From contig UBYA01000018.1 in the NCBI GenBank assembly GCA_900469615.1, forward strand, positions 1 through 64,000: a stretch of DNA of 64,000 nucleotides, in the 5' to 3' direction. Below, one piece after another: positions 26,976-37,599 of this stretch; positions within the stretch are counted from its first letter, which is position 1, and each line of letters starts with the position of its first letter. The translations under genes and the position numbers were made by a program. The notes below the pieces were generated by a model. The model did not search any database. It was not told the origin of the DNA and saw only the letters and a list, made by a program, of their open reading frames with translations. This DNA is from Hyphomicrobiales bacterium (GTDB lineage Bacteria; Pseudomonadota; Alphaproteobacteria; Rhizobiales; Rhizobiaceae).

Positions 26976-27347
26976 ATGTTCGAGAAAATCGAAACCGGCA
27001 TCGCCGCCTCCAAGGCGCCGCTCAGCGGCACCGTAAGGGCCGGACGCATCGTACGCTCCGCCCATATCGCCAAGAATCCGGCGACAGGCGAACTCCTCAC
27101 GGGCGACATCGAAACGCAGGCCCGCCAGGTCTTCCGCAATCTGCGACAGGCCCTCGAAGCCGCCGGAGGATCGCTCGCCGACGTCGTCCAGATCCAGGCC
27201 TATCTAATCGACAAGGCCGACGCTCCTGGCATGGACCGTGTCTACCGGGAATTCTTCTCTGCTCCGTACCCCGTCCGCGCTACCGTTGTGACCGATCTCC
27301 TGTCCGCCGGCATCCGCCTCGAAATCATGGCGACGGCGGTCGTCTGA
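26976..27347 (+). CDS. RidA/YjgF-family enamine/imine deaminase (second of a tandem pair)
   Basis: A 123-residue Rid-family protein, closely similar to the one just upstream (shared MFExIxTG start, GDIETQ, DVVQIQ, YPVRATVV). The gap is nine bases and the ATG follows GGAGCAG. It is the last gene of the IclR-led operon. A tandem duplication is the simplest origin. The pair has diverged at many positions, so both copies seem to be kept by selection. Confidence 0.9.
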   Translation: MFEKIETGIAASKAPLSGTVRAGRIVRSAHIAKNPATGELLTGDIETQARQVFRNLRQALEAAGGSLADVVQIQAYLIDKADAPGMDRVYREFFSAPYPVRATVVTDLLSAGIRLEIMATAVV

Positions 27348-27434
27348 GCACGGCGAACCTTCGAAATCCAGCCATTGCGCCATCGTAAACCAAGCAAGTC
27401 CAACGGGGTCAGGCCTTATGCGGATCTGCCTCTA

Positions 27435-27495
27435 TTGACTTGTCGCAATCCGTTTGGGTATTCTTCAATTATAGCCATTATTCTACAATAATGGC
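27435..27495 (+). promoter_or_regulatory. promoter and palindromic operator of the peptide-binding protein gene
   Basis: TTGACT (27435-27440) and TATTCT (27459-27464) are 18 bases apart. Immediately downstream, GCCATTATT (27474-27482) and AATAATGGC (27487-27495) form a perfect inverted repeat with a CTAC spacer, where a repressor would block the start point. The central 16 bases resemble a site in the promoter at 40184-40222. Confidence 0.6.
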
Positions 27496-27516
27496 ATTAA
27501 TTGGGAGGAGAATGCC

Positions 27517-29040
27517 GTGAATATCCTGAAGCTTGCCTATGTCGCGACCTCGCTTCTAGCCTTTTCAGCGCCTGCCGCCTTCGCGCAGCAGCAAGGCGGG
27601 GTGATCAATGTCGCGACCATCGGCGAGCCGGCATCGCTCGACCCGATGATGAGCGCGACCGATCTGGTCGGCATGATCTCGCAGCACATCTTCGAAACGC
27701 TGTTCACCTTCGACAGCAAATGGAACGTCACGCCGCTTCTGGCGCAATCCATGCCCGAGGTAAGCGGCGACGGCACCGTCTATGCGATCAAGCTGCGCCG
27801 GGGCATCAAGTTTCATAACGGTCGCGAGATGACCGCGGACGATGTCGTCGCCTCGCTCAAGCGCTGGCTGGACGTGGCCTCGCGCGGCAAGCAAACGGCG
27901 GTCTATATCAAATCGGTCGAGAAGACGGCCGACGACACGGTGACGATCACCCTCACCCAACCGTATGCGCCGCTCCTGTCGCTTCTGGCCTTCAACAATT
28001 CCGCCGCCGTGATCATGCCGGCCGACGCGCTGGCCATGCCGCTGAAGGAAGTGATCGGCACCGGCCCCTACAAGCTCAAGGAACACAAGCCGGATCAATA
28101 TATCCAGCTCGTGCGTTTCGACGATTACAAGCCGCGCAGCGAAAAGGCCGACGGTTTCGGCGGCGCACGCGTCGCCGAGGCGGATGAAATCCGTTTCGCG
28201 CCGCTTCCCGATGCCAATACGCGCGTCGAGGCGGCGATTTCCGGCCAGTACGACTATGTCGATTCTCTTCCGGTGGAATCCTATCAGCGTCTGGAACAGG
28301 GCAAGGACAAGCCGGTCCTGCTCGATCATTTCGGCTGGCCGATCTTTGTCATGAACAACAAGGAAGGCCCGCTCAAGAACCCGAAGATCCGCAAGGCCGT
28401 GCAGATGGCGCTGAGCGAGGCGGATATGCTGGCGGCAGGCTTCGGCGATCCGAAATTCTATGCCGTCGAGGCGGCCATGTATCCGAAGAACTATGTCTGG
28501 CATACGGATATCGGCACCGAGAACTACAATATCGCCGATCCCGAAAAGGCCAAAGCGCTGCTGGACGAAGCCGGCTACGACGGCACGCCGCTGCGCATCC
28601 TGACCAGCCGCCAGTACGAGTTCCATTACAAGATGGCACAGGTGGCACAGATGTATCTGGAGCAGGCCGGCTTCAAGGTCGATCTTCAGGTCAGCGACTG
28701 GGCGACCATGATCCAGCGCAACAAGAAGCCGGAATTGTGGGATGTGTTCATCACCCATAGCCCGTTCCTGCCCGAACCGGCGCTGAACTTCATCCTGTCC
28801 AAGACCGCCGGCGGCTGGTGGGACACGCCGGAAAAGGAAAAGGCGCTCGATGCTTTCAACCGCGCGACCTCGCAGGAGGACCGCGTGAAGTTGTGGGCCG
28901 ACTTGCAGAAGCTGATCTTCGAACAGGCGCCTATCGTCAAGATTGGCGATTTCAGCGCCCTGTCGGCGGCGTCGCCGAAACTCGGCGGCTTCAACCCGTC
29001 GCCCTGGCCATATTTCTGGAACGTCCAGGTCAAGAACTGA
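27517..29040 (+). CDS. peptide ABC transporter binding protein, DppA/OppA family (copy 1)
   Basis: A 507-residue family 5 solute-binding protein starting at GTG 27517 after GGGAGGAG. The signal peptide ends near AFAQ. Family markers are GGVINVATIGEPASLDPM, LRRGIKFHNGREMTADDVV and GTGPYKLKEHKPDQY. It is strongly similar over its whole length to the protein at 38615-40144, sharing for example DANTRVEAAISGQYDYVDS and ILTSRQYEFHYKMAQVA. Copy 2 sits with the permeases. This copy is followed by a D-aminopeptidase-type hydrolase, so it may widen the substrate range of the same importer. Confidence 0.92.
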   Translation: MNILKLAYVATSLLAFSAPAAFAQQQGGVINVATIGEPASLDPMMSATDLVGMISQHIFETLFTFDSKWNVTPLLAQSMPEVSGDGTVYAIKLRRGIKFHNGREMTADDVVASLKRWLDVASRGKQTAVYIKSVEKTADDTVTITLTQPYAPLLSLLAFNNSAAVIMPADALAMPLKEVIGTGPYKLKEHKPDQYIQLVRFDDYKPRSEKADGFGGARVAEADEIRFAPLPDANTRVEAAISGQYDYVDSLPVESYQRLEQGKDKPVLLDHFGWPIFVMNNKEGPLKNPKIRKAVQMALSEADMLAAGFGDPKFYAVEAAMYPKNYVWHTDIGTENYNIADPEKAKALLDEAGYDGTPLRILTSRQYEFHYKMAQVAQMYLEQAGFKVDLQVSDWATMIQRNKKPELWDVFITHSPFLPEPALNFILSKTAGGWWDTPEKEKALDAFNRATSQEDRVKLWADLQKLIFEQAPIVKIGDFSALSAASPKLGGFNPSPWPYFWNVQVKN

Positions 29041-29050
29041 CCTGACAGCG

Positions 29051-29077
29051 TGCCGCATTTCAAAACGAGATGCGGCG
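29051..29077 (+). promoter_or_regulatory. intercistronic stem-loop after binding-protein copy 1
   Basis: GCCGCAT (29052-29058) pairs with ATGCGGC (29070-29076), with GCTTTCC following. It lies between the binding-protein gene and the hydrolase gene and may reduce read-through or protect the upstream message. Confidence 0.5.
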
Positions 29078-29110
29078 CTTTCCATCCCGATCGCATTTCG
29101 CAGGCATATC

Positions 29111-30718
29111 ATGACCGCAAGCTTTCCCATTCTCGAGGCCGGCACGCTCGCCGCCCGCATCGACCCCTATTTCCGCGCATGGAACGATGAAAATTCGCCG
29201 GGCGTGATGCTGGCCGTGCTTTCGGGCGGCAAGGTCGTGCATGAGGCGGCCTATGGCATGGCCGACATTGCCAACGGATTGCCGCTGTCGAGCCGTTCCG
29301 TCGTGCGGATCGCCTCGCAGAGCAAGCAGTTCACCACCTGCCTGCTTCTGATGCTGGAACGCGACGGCCTGTTGTCGATGCAGGACGCGGTTCAGAAGCA
29401 TCTGCCCTGGCTGCCGCATTTCGACCGGCCCGTTACGCTGCATCATCTCGCGTCCAACACGAGCGGTCTGCGCGACATTCTGGAGATGATGACGATCGGC
29501 GGCGTGCCGATCCTCGCCCCTTCCTCGCGCGCCTATGCCCGCGGCGTGGTCAGCCGCCAGAGCGCGCTGAATTTCGAGCCGGGCCACGACCTTTTGTACA
29601 GCAACAGCAATTTTCTGCTGCTGTCGGAAATTCTGGAGCAGGTTTCGGGCAAGAGTTTCAACGACCTCCTGCATGAGCGCCTCACCGGTCCGCTCGACAT
29701 GGAAGACACCCGCCTGATGCCGCGTGACGACGATATCGTGCCTCGCCTTGCCGTGCATCACCGGCGCGGCCCTGACGGCAACTGGCTCAAATCCGCCTGG
29801 GGCATCGCCATCGGCGGCGAGGGCGGCATGGTGTCCAGCCTGCGCGACATGGTCGTCTGGCAACAGAACCTGCGCGATCCCAAGGTCGGCGACAGAGCCC
29901 TGTTCGAACGCATGGCCGATGCAGGCGTGACGATCAACGGCCACGCCTCGCCCTATGGCTACGGTCTCGTGCGGGATACAGGCGGGCCGCTCACCTCGGT
30001 CGGTCATGGCGGCTGGATCGCCGGAGCACGCTCGGAATCGGTTCGTTTCGAGGAAGCGGATCTCGGCATCGTCATGCTGTCCAACCATGACGATTTCGCG
30101 CCCTATGTGCTGTCGCGCACGATTGCCTACGATCTCCTGGGTGTATCGGCGGGAAGGCCCGACGCCGATTTCGATATCGCTCCCGGCACCTATCGCGAGG
30201 AAGGCGGCGACGATGCGTTCCGGATCGAGACCGGCGACGGCCAGCCGCGCCTGATCATGAATATGGGCGGCGCCCCGCTTCTGGCCGTGGATGATGGCAA
30301 ATGGCAGCCGCAGGCCTCCATCCCCGCCTTTGCGCTGAAGGCCGCGCCCGATGGCGCCATTCTTGCCGAGCGTTTCGGCCGCGTGCGCCGTTTCCTACCC
30401 ATCGCGCCCGCCGCCATTTCACTGGAAGCGTTTGCGGACCGCGCCTTCCATGCGCAATCGGGCGATTTCCACGGCGAAACCCGGATGGCCGGCGGCGACC
30501 TGCAATTGAGCCTGTCCTCGCCGGAAGGCATGCAGCGCGTCAAGCTCGTCGCTTATGGCGCGGATTTCTTTTTCGCCCACCCGATGAGCATGGACGTGCA
30601 CGATCAATGGCGGGTCTGCCCGTGGGTTCTGCCATGGCTTTTCACCGTGCGGTTCACGCAGGACGGCATGATCGTCAACAGCGATCGCACCAAGCGGCTG
30701 ACATTGACCGAAATCTGA
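29111..30718 (+). CDS. serine hydrolase of the beta-lactamase / D-aminopeptidase (S12) family
   Basis: A 535-residue penicillin-binding-fold hydrolase. The catalytic triad motifs are SQSK (about 69-72), YSN (about 163) in LLYSNSNF, and HGG in VGHGGWI. The N-terminal catalytic domain covers about residues 15-350. Two smaller C-terminal beta domains follow, a layout known from Ochrobactrum D-aminopeptidase. No signal peptide is evident, so it probably acts in the cytoplasm on imported peptides or amides. It lies in a locus with a peptide importer, a Rid protein and an amidohydrolase, which fits release of D-amino acids from peptides or amides. Esterase or other amidase activity remains possible. 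Confidence 0.85.
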   Translation: MTASFPILEAGTLAARIDPYFRAWNDENSPGVMLAVLSGGKVVHEAAYGMADIANGLPLSSRSVVRIASQSKQFTTCLLLMLERDGLLSMQDAVQKHLPWLPHFDRPVTLHHLASNTSGLRDILEMMTIGGVPILAPSSRAYARGVVSRQSALNFEPGHDLLYSNSNFLLLSEILEQVSGKSFNDLLHERLTGPLDMEDTRLMPRDDDIVPRLAVHHRRGPDGNWLKSAWGIAIGGEGGMVSSLRDMVVWQQNLRDPKVGDRALFERMADAGVTINGHASPYGYGLVRDTGGPLTSVGHGGWIAGARSESVRFEEADLGIVMLSNHDDFAPYVLSRTIAYDLLGVSAGRPDADFDIAPGTYREEGGDDAFRIETGDGQPRLIMNMGGAPLLAVDDGKWQPQASIPAFALKAAPDGAILAERFGRVRRFLPIAPAAISLEAFADRAFHAQSGDFHGETRMAGGDLQLSLSSPEGMQRVKLVAYGADFFFAHPMSMDVHDQWRVCPWVLPWLFTVRFTQDGMIVNSDRTKRLTLTEI

Positions 30719-30768
30719 CGGAACTGCAGCGTCGAGAAAGCCCGTCATTGGCGGGCTCGTACAGTGCG

Positions 30769-30805
30769 AGGCCGGAACATCGAACGCGATGTTCCGGCCT
30801 TTTTC
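30769..30805 (+). terminator. rho-independent terminator of the hydrolase transcript
   Basis: A perfect 14-base-pair stem (30769-30782 with 30787-30800), AACG loop, followed by a run of five T. It ends + strand transcription just before the convergent ATPase gene. Confidence 0.88.
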
Positions 30806-30806
30806 G

Positions 30807-32627
<1,821 letters not shown>

Positions 32628-32696
32628 GGTCTCTGTTCCTTCCTGAATCCTTGTTCTTTTATTCCGAAACCGGCACCCGCCTTCGGGAGGCATGCC

Positions 32697-33896
32697 TCAG
32701 TCGGGCCAGCGGCGCAGGCTGTCGAAACGACGCTTGTTGCGATCGCCGAGCGGCGTCGCGATGATCTCGTTGGAAGCACGCGCCTTGTCGAGCTCCTCGG
32801 CAAGGCGTTTCGCCACCACCGTTTCCTGACCGGGATGCAGGTTGCAGGGATCGAGATAAAAATAATTGTGCTCGATCTCGTGGTCGCGGGCGATGACCGG
32901 CGGATTGCCCCGTGCCAACGCATCGACCAGATCCCAGGCGGTAATATGCGCCGTCGCCGCATCGATGGTCACACGCAGGCGGTCGAGCGGATTGTGCGTG
33001 GGGTCGGCCTCGATCACGGCGCTCACCCCGTCATAAGCGCCCAGCGTGTCGCGCCAGAGATCGAGGTAGGATTTTTCCCGCGCGCGAATGACGGCGTGAT
33101 CGCGCTTCTCCCATGCCTCGAGCGCCGCCATGACGCCATAGATGCTCTCCTTGCCGACCTTCATGCCGCGTCCGATACCGGCATTCTGAAGGAAGGCATG
33201 GCGCACCATCTCCTTGGCGCCGGCCACGATACCGCTGGTCGGGCCGCCGAGGAACTTATGGCCGGAATAGAGCACCACGTCGGCGCCGGCGTCGAGAAAG
33301 CCGCGAAGATCGTATTCCGAGGCCGCATCGACGATCACCGGAATATTGCGCGCATGGCAGATTTCCGCAAAGCGGCTGAGCCCCAGAAGGCCGTAATTGA
33401 CGACATGATGCGAGACGACATAAACGGCGGCGGCGGTACGCTCGTTGATCGCACCTTCCAGATGATAGTCGTAGGTGCTCGTCGCCTGCCCGATCAGCAC
33501 GGGCTTTGCCCCGGCGATACGGATCGCCTGATCGACCGGCGCACCATAGCTCACCACATGGCCCATCTGCACGATGATTTCGTTCCTCAGCCCGGCGGTA
33601 TCCGGCAGGCGCTCTATTGCCGCCAGATCGTCGCGGGTCATGCAGCCCGCCACCGCCAGCGTGATGCCCGCCGAGCAGGAGGCCGTGACGAAGCCGGCTT
33701 CGGCCCCCGTCAGGCGCGCAATCACCGCGCTCGCCTTGCGCTGAAGATCGTTGATCTCCACGAATTGCGGCAGGATGCGCGCCATGGCCTCGGCCACTTC
33801 AGGCACGGCGATGGACGCGCCGAGCCCCGTCATCGTGCCCGAGACGTTGACGACTTCGCGCAGTCCAAGCATGTTACGAATATTCACATTGGTCAT
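32697..33896 (-). CDS. SelA-like / D-glucosaminate-6-phosphate ammonia-lyase-like PLP enzyme
   Basis: A 399-residue fold-type I PLP enzyme of the SelA-like group (COG1921). The PLP lysine lies in DVVLYSGHKFLGGPTSG, and the aspartate that holds the ring nitrogen in VIVDAASEYDLRG. It is not a true selenocysteine synthase: it lacks the extended SelA N-terminus, and no selenium genes are near. The group includes DgaE-type ammonia-lyases. ATG 33896 has GGAG at a proper distance, whereas the ATG at 33902 directly abuts it. The enzyme is encoded with a COG3964-type amidohydrolase and a Rid protein, which would remove an enamine product. A lyase, racemase or epimerase role on an amino acid is inferred. 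Confidence 0.85.
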   Translation of the reverse strand: MTNVNIRNMLGLREVVNVSGTMTGLGASIAVPEVAEAMARILPQFVEINDLQRKASAVIARLTGAEAGFVTASCSAGITLAVAGCMTRDDLAAIERLPDTAGLRNEIIVQMGHVVSYGAPVDQAIRIAGAKPVLIGQATSTYDYHLEGAINERTAAAVYVVSHHVVNYGLLGLSRFAEICHARNIPVIVDAASEYDLRGFLDAGADVVLYSGHKFLGGPTSGIVAGAKEMVRHAFLQNAGIGRGMKVGKESIYGVMAALEAWEKRDHAVIRAREKSYLDLWRDTLGAYDGVSAVIEADPTHNPLDRLRVTIDAATAHITAWDLVDALARGNPPVIARDHEIEHNYFYLDPCNLHPGQETVVAKRLAEELDKARASNEIIATPLGDRNKRRFDSLRRWPD

Positions 33897-34055
33897 CTTC
33901 ATCTCCGGACCGATGCGCCGGTGCTGCGGCGCTCATTTTCTGCCTGATCATTCCATAAATCTGGCATCTATTTCCTGTTTATGTAATAATCGATCGATTT
34001 CGCCCCCGTTGCCGGGAGTGTGCTTCGCAACCGAATTTTCGATGGAGCCCGTTTC

Positions 34056-34871
34056 ATGCCTGCCGAACAAGCCCTGAAAACCGCGCCTGCGGACGCCACG
34101 GAAAAAGCCGCGCGTCGCTCGCGTGTCAGCGGCATCGACCGCGTGCTGCAAGTCCTCGATTTCCTGTACGACACCGGCCGGCCGAGCGGCGCCTACGCCA
34201 TCGCCAAGTCCATCGGCGCACCGCTCTCCACCGTCTATGTGATCGTGGAGGACATGGTCGAAAAGGGCCTTCTGTCGCGCAGCGCCGACGGCAATCTCTG
34301 GCTCGGCGACCGGCTTTACCGTTACGGCCTCGCCTATGCGCGCTCGCTGGATTTCCTGAGCGTCGCCAACAGCGAAATGCACGATCTTTGCCGCCAGATG
34401 GGCGAGACGATCCAGCTTTGCGGGCTGGACGGCGATCATATGCAAGTGCTGGCCATGGCCGATGGTCCCGGCCATTTTCAGGTGACCTCGCGGGTCGGCA
34501 CCCGTGTTCCGCTCAACTGGACGGCGTCGGGCCGCTTGCTGGTCGGCCACCTGCCCGACGAGGAGCGGCTGGCGCTGTTCACGCGCTGCGCGACCGCCTC
34601 GCCCACCGGTCGGGCCGACACCGATCCGCAGACGCTGTCCGATGCGGCCAAGCGCGCCTTCGCGCAGCGCTTTTCGGTTCAGGCCGGCGAATCCGACTAC
34701 GCGGTCGCCTGCATCGCCTCGCCCATCTGCAACGAGAAGGGCGCCTGCGTCGCCACCATCTCGATCGTGCTGCCCGAACAGAAAATCATGGACAACCCGG
34801 CACACTATACCGAAAGCGTCCGGCAGTCCGCCGAGCGGATCGAGAAGGCGATGGGCTGGCGCAATCATTGA
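34056..34871 (+). CDS. IclR-family transcriptional regulator
   Basis: A 271-residue IclR regulator with a 20-residue N-terminal extension. The winged helix is at about 24-85 (SGIDRVLQVLDFLYDTGRPS, SIGAPLSTVYVIVEDMVEKG) and the effector domain at about 95-265. ATG 34056 follows GATGGAG. It is divergent from the SelA-like gene, in the middle of the peptide/amide locus, and is the obvious local regulator for both flanks. Candidate sites with related sequence lie in the promoters at 27435-27495 and 40184-40222. Confidence 0.9.
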   Translation: MPAEQALKTAPADATEKAARRSRVSGIDRVLQVLDFLYDTGRPSGAYAIAKSIGAPLSTVYVIVEDMVEKGLLSRSADGNLWLGDRLYRYGLAYARSLDFLSVANSEMHDLCRQMGETIQLCGLDGDHMQVLAMADGPGHFQVTSRVGTRVPLNWTASGRLLVGHLPDEERLALFTRCATASPTGRADTDPQTLSDAAKRAFAQRFSVQAGESDYAVACIASPICNEKGACVATISIVLPEQKIMDNPAHYTESVRQSAERIEKAMGWRNH

Positions 34872-34880
34872 TCCATCCTG

Positions 34881-34924
34881 TCTCTTTGTCGTGCCGCGGT
34901 TCCGAACGGAAAATCGCCACGCAC
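34881..34924. repeat. diverged partial copy of the RIME-like repeat
   Basis: The stretch matches 15098-15140 along its length (shared TTCCG-ACGGAAAA, then CGC and CGCAC) but lacks the right palindrome arm. Like the first copy, it lies directly after the stop codon of a regulator gene. Confidence 0.45.
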
Positions 34925-34937
34925 GTCCGGGGCTGCC

Positions 34938-35438
34938 CTATTCGTGCAAGGCCACGATGGCTTCGATCTCGACGGAAATATTGTTGGGAAGCGAGCCGAC
35001 GCCGACGGCCGAGCGCGCATGATGACCGGTCGAGCCGAACACTTCGATGAAAAGATCGGAGCAGCCGTTGATCACACGCGGATGCTCGTCGAATTCCGGT
35101 TCGGCATTGACCATACCGAGCAGCTTGACGATACGCTTTACCCGGTTGAGATCGCCCAGGGCGTGATGCATGACGGCGAGGAGGTTGATCCCCGTCAGGC
35201 GCGCGTGCCCGTAGGCTTCCTCGACCGAGACCGCGCTGCCGACCTTGCCCTTGTACAGCGTGCCGTCGGTTTCGAGCGGGCCTTGCCCCGACAGGTAGAG
35301 CACATTGCCCTCCTGGACATGGGTGACGAAATTGGCGATCGGGGGCGGCGCGTCGGGAAGCCGGATGCCGAGGGCTTCCAGGCGTTCATAGGGATCGATA
35401 TCTTCGCCGGTCGTTGAATGTGCGGTACGGGTCGGCAC
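34938..35438 (-). CDS. Rid-family protein (RidA/YjgF-like, extended form)
   Basis: A Rid-fold protein of about 166 residues, longer than the 125-residue RidA type. The pattern is ANFVTHVQEGNVLYLSGQGPLETDGT, YKGKVGSAVSVEEAYGHARL and FGSTGHHARSAVGVGSLPNNISVEIEAIV. The alternating strands are clear, but the canonical RidA arginine context (YPxR) is replaced by HHARSAVG. A GTG at 35438 has AGGAG at the right distance. An ATG at 35453 is the alternative. It follows the amidohydrolase in the same operon and may process an enamine or imine released by the SelA-like enzyme. Confidence 0.87.
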   Translation of the reverse strand: MPTRTAHSTTGEDIDPYERLEALGIRLPDAPPPIANFVTHVQEGNVLYLSGQGPLETDGTLYKGKVGSAVSVEEAYGHARLTGINLLAVMHHALGDLNRVKRIVKLLGMVNAEPEFDEHPRVINGCSDLFIEVFGSTGHHARSAVGVGSLPNNISVEIEAIVALHE

Positions 35439-35498
35439 GGGAACTCCTGTCATTCGGCGGCGCGCAAACGGCAGCCACCCTCATTTTGCTCGATATGA

Positions 35499-36710
35499 TC
35501 AGCGGTAATCATAGCCATGGCTGTGGTCGACACAGTCCACGGCGTCCGGCTGGTAACGGGCGGCCGGGAAGACGTCGCCGCCGATGATGGCGTAGCGCGG
35601 TTCGAAAAGCCGATCGAGCGTCGCCTTGTGACCGAGCGAATCCACCACGGACAATTCGGTATCGACAAGGTCGAAGATCGTGAACTCGCTGCGTGCGCCG
35701 GGCTTCAGCAAGTCGTTCATCGGCAGGCGGATCACTTCCGCCGGAGCGTGGGTCACCGCGTCCACGACCTTTTCGAACGGCATCCCGACACTCAGGAGCT
35801 TCGACATGGTGGTGCCCAGATCCCAGACCGACTGGTTCATGCTACGCAGATGGACATCGGTGGAAATGGAAAACGGCAGCAGGCCGCGCTGGATGGCTAT
35901 TTCCGCGACCCTGAACGAGAAGGACGCGCCGCCATGGCCGATATCGAGGCGAATGCCGTCTTTCGCGCAACGCTCGGCCAGCTGGAACAGGTCCTCGTCC
36001 TCGATGATGCTGCTGCCGACCTTGCCGTTGAAGCAGTGGGTCACGATATCGCCGGGGCCGAGAATTTCCAGCACTTCGTCATAGAGCGCGGGCGGCTCGC
36101 CCACATGCACCATCATCGGGATCTTCAGGATCTTTGCGATCTTCTTGCCGACCTTGACCGGCGTGACGCCCCAAGAGCCGGTGATGACATGGCTCGCACG
36201 CACCTTGATGCCGACGATGTGCTCGCGATTGGCCTCATAGCAGGCAACGATGCGGTCGAGATCGATGGAGCGGATGTCGCTGAGTTCGCTGACGCGGTTG
36301 CAGGCGACGAGGCCGATGGAGCCGAGATTGAGGAACGCTTTGATGCGCTCGCGCGATTGCTCGATGATATATTCGCGAAAGCCATGAAAATTGGCTTCGC
36401 CCGCCGAGCCGGCATCGACGATGGTGGTCACGCCGCGCTGCACGCCGCACAGATTGGGCCGGACGGAAATATCCGTGCCGCCATGCCAGACATGCGCATG
36501 AAGATCGGTCCAGCCGGGCGAAATCCACGCGCCCTTGCCATCGATCACCCGTCCGGCGTCGGCGCGGGGCAGATCCTTGCCGACCGCGGCGATCCTGCCG
36601 TCGGCGCCGACGAGGATGTCGACCGGCGCGGTATGGCCGTCAGCACCCAGAGCCACGGGTTTGACGTTGGCAATAAGCAGCGAGATATTGGACGAAGCAT
36701 GCGCCGGCAT
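35499..36710 (-). CDS. amidohydrolase/deacetylase-family metallohydrolase, COG3964 type
   Basis: A 403-residue amidohydrolase-superfamily enzyme. The metal-binding HxH is in GWTDLHAHVWHGG, the carboxylated lysine candidate in VGIKVRASHVITG, later histidines in MMVHVGEPP and DIVTHCFNGK, and the catalytic aspartate in LDIGHGGASFSF. These enzymes are often labelled dihydroorotase. I recall that the Agrobacterium representative of this group hydrolyses acetyl-R-mandelate and not dihydroorotate. SelA-like and Rid genes beside it fit a deacylase for N-acyl or O-acyl amino or hydroxy acids. It ends the operon that starts with the binding protein at 40144, apart from the Rid gene. Confidence 0.88.
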   Translation of the reverse strand: MPAHASSNISLLIANVKPVALGADGHTAPVDILVGADGRIAAVGKDLPRADAGRVIDGKGAWISPGWTDLHAHVWHGGTDISVRPNLCGVQRGVTTIVDAGSAGEANFHGFREYIIEQSRERIKAFLNLGSIGLVACNRVSELSDIRSIDLDRIVACYEANREHIVGIKVRASHVITGSWGVTPVKVGKKIAKILKIPMMVHVGEPPALYDEVLEILGPGDIVTHCFNGKVGSSIIEDEDLFQLAERCAKDGIRLDIGHGGASFSFRVAEIAIQRGLLPFSISTDVHLRSMNQSVWDLGTTMSKLLSVGMPFEKVVDAVTHAPAEVIRLPMNDLLKPGARSEFTIFDLVDTELSVVDSLGHKATLDRLFEPRYAIIGGDVFPAARYQPDAVDCVDHSHGYDYR

Positions 36711-36714
36711 GAGA

Positions 36715-37599
36715 TCATATATCCTTTTTCAGGCGGGGATCGAGAAGATCGCGGAAACCGTCGCCCACCATTTGCAGCGACAGCACGGAAAGAACGATGG
36801 CGGCGCCGGGAAACAGCGTCATCCAGTCGGCTTGCCCGACATATTGACGGCCCGCCGCGATCATCGTGCCCCAGGTGGGAATTTCCGGGCTGACGCCGAG
36901 ACCGAGGAAGGACAGACCCGCTTCCGCCAGCATGGCGCTCGCGAACAGGAACGTGGCTTGCACCATGATCGGCGAGACCAGATTGCGCAGCACATGGCGC
37001 GTCAGGATATGCGGCGTCGATACGCCCATGGAGACGGCAGCCTCGACATAGGGCAGTTCGCGGATCACCAATGTCGAGGCGCGCACCACGCGGGCAAGGC
37101 GCGGCGCATAGACGATGGACAGCGCCACGATCACCGTCGCCAGAGACGGCCCCAGCGCCGCGACCAGCGCGATCGCCAGCAGGATATCGGGGAAAGCCAT
37201 CATCGCATCGATGAGCCGGGCGACGGGCGCGTCGAGCTTCGGAAAGAAGCCCGCCAGCAGCCCCATCGTCACGCCGATGACAGAGGTGAGCGTGACCACG
37301 GCGGCCCCGACGAGCAGCGACAGCCGCCCCGCATAGATGGTGCGCGAAAAGACGTCGCGCCCGAACTCGTCCGTGCCGAACCAATAGACGCCCGAGGGCG
37401 GCTTGAGGCGATTGACGATCGAGAGCTTGTAAGGGTTGTACGGCGCGATCCACGGCGCCAGAATCGCGAGCAGCGCGAAGACGATCAGGATCGCGAGACC
37501 GACGGCAACGGTCTTGCGCTTCAAAAGCCGGCGCAGGAATTTTGCGCGTTCGCTCCGGGAGCCGGCAGCAATGACGGGTTCGATGGCGGTATCGGTCAT
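36715..37599 (-). CDS. peptide ABC transporter permease, DppC type
   Basis: A 294-residue permease with an N-terminal cytoplasmic arm and about six membrane helices. DppC markers are LAPWIAPYNPYKL, GTDEFGRDVFSRTIYAGR and the EAA loop REL-PYVEAAVSMGVSTPHIL. The ATG overlaps the DppB stop by one base (TGATG). It forms the pore with the upstream DppB-type protein. Confidence 0.93.
   Translation of the reverse strand: MTDTAIEPVIAAGSRSERAKFLRRLLKRKTVAVGLAILIVFALLAILAPWIAPYNPYKLSIVNRLKPPSGVYWFGTDEFGRDVFSRTIYAGRLSLLVGAAVVTLTSVIGVTMGLLAGFFPKLDAPVARLIDAMMAFPDILLAIALVAALGPSLATVIVALSIVYAPRLARVVRASTLVIRELPYVEAAVSMGVSTPHILTRHVLRNLVSPIMVQATFLFASAMLAEAGLSFLGLGVSPEIPTWGTMIAAGRQYVGQADWMTLFPGAAIVLSVLSLQMVGDGFRDLLDPRLKKDI

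Noticed and set aside
32697..33896. Annotation as selenocysteine synthase (selA)
   Set aside because: The fold matches, but the length and context (amidohydrolase, Rid, peptide importer) do not, and no selB or selC genes are visible. The SelA-like group includes other PLP enzymes.
35499..36710. Annotation as dihydroorotase
   Set aside because: The COG3964-type pattern and the catabolic context do not fit pyrimidine synthesis, and members of this group are commonly misnamed so.
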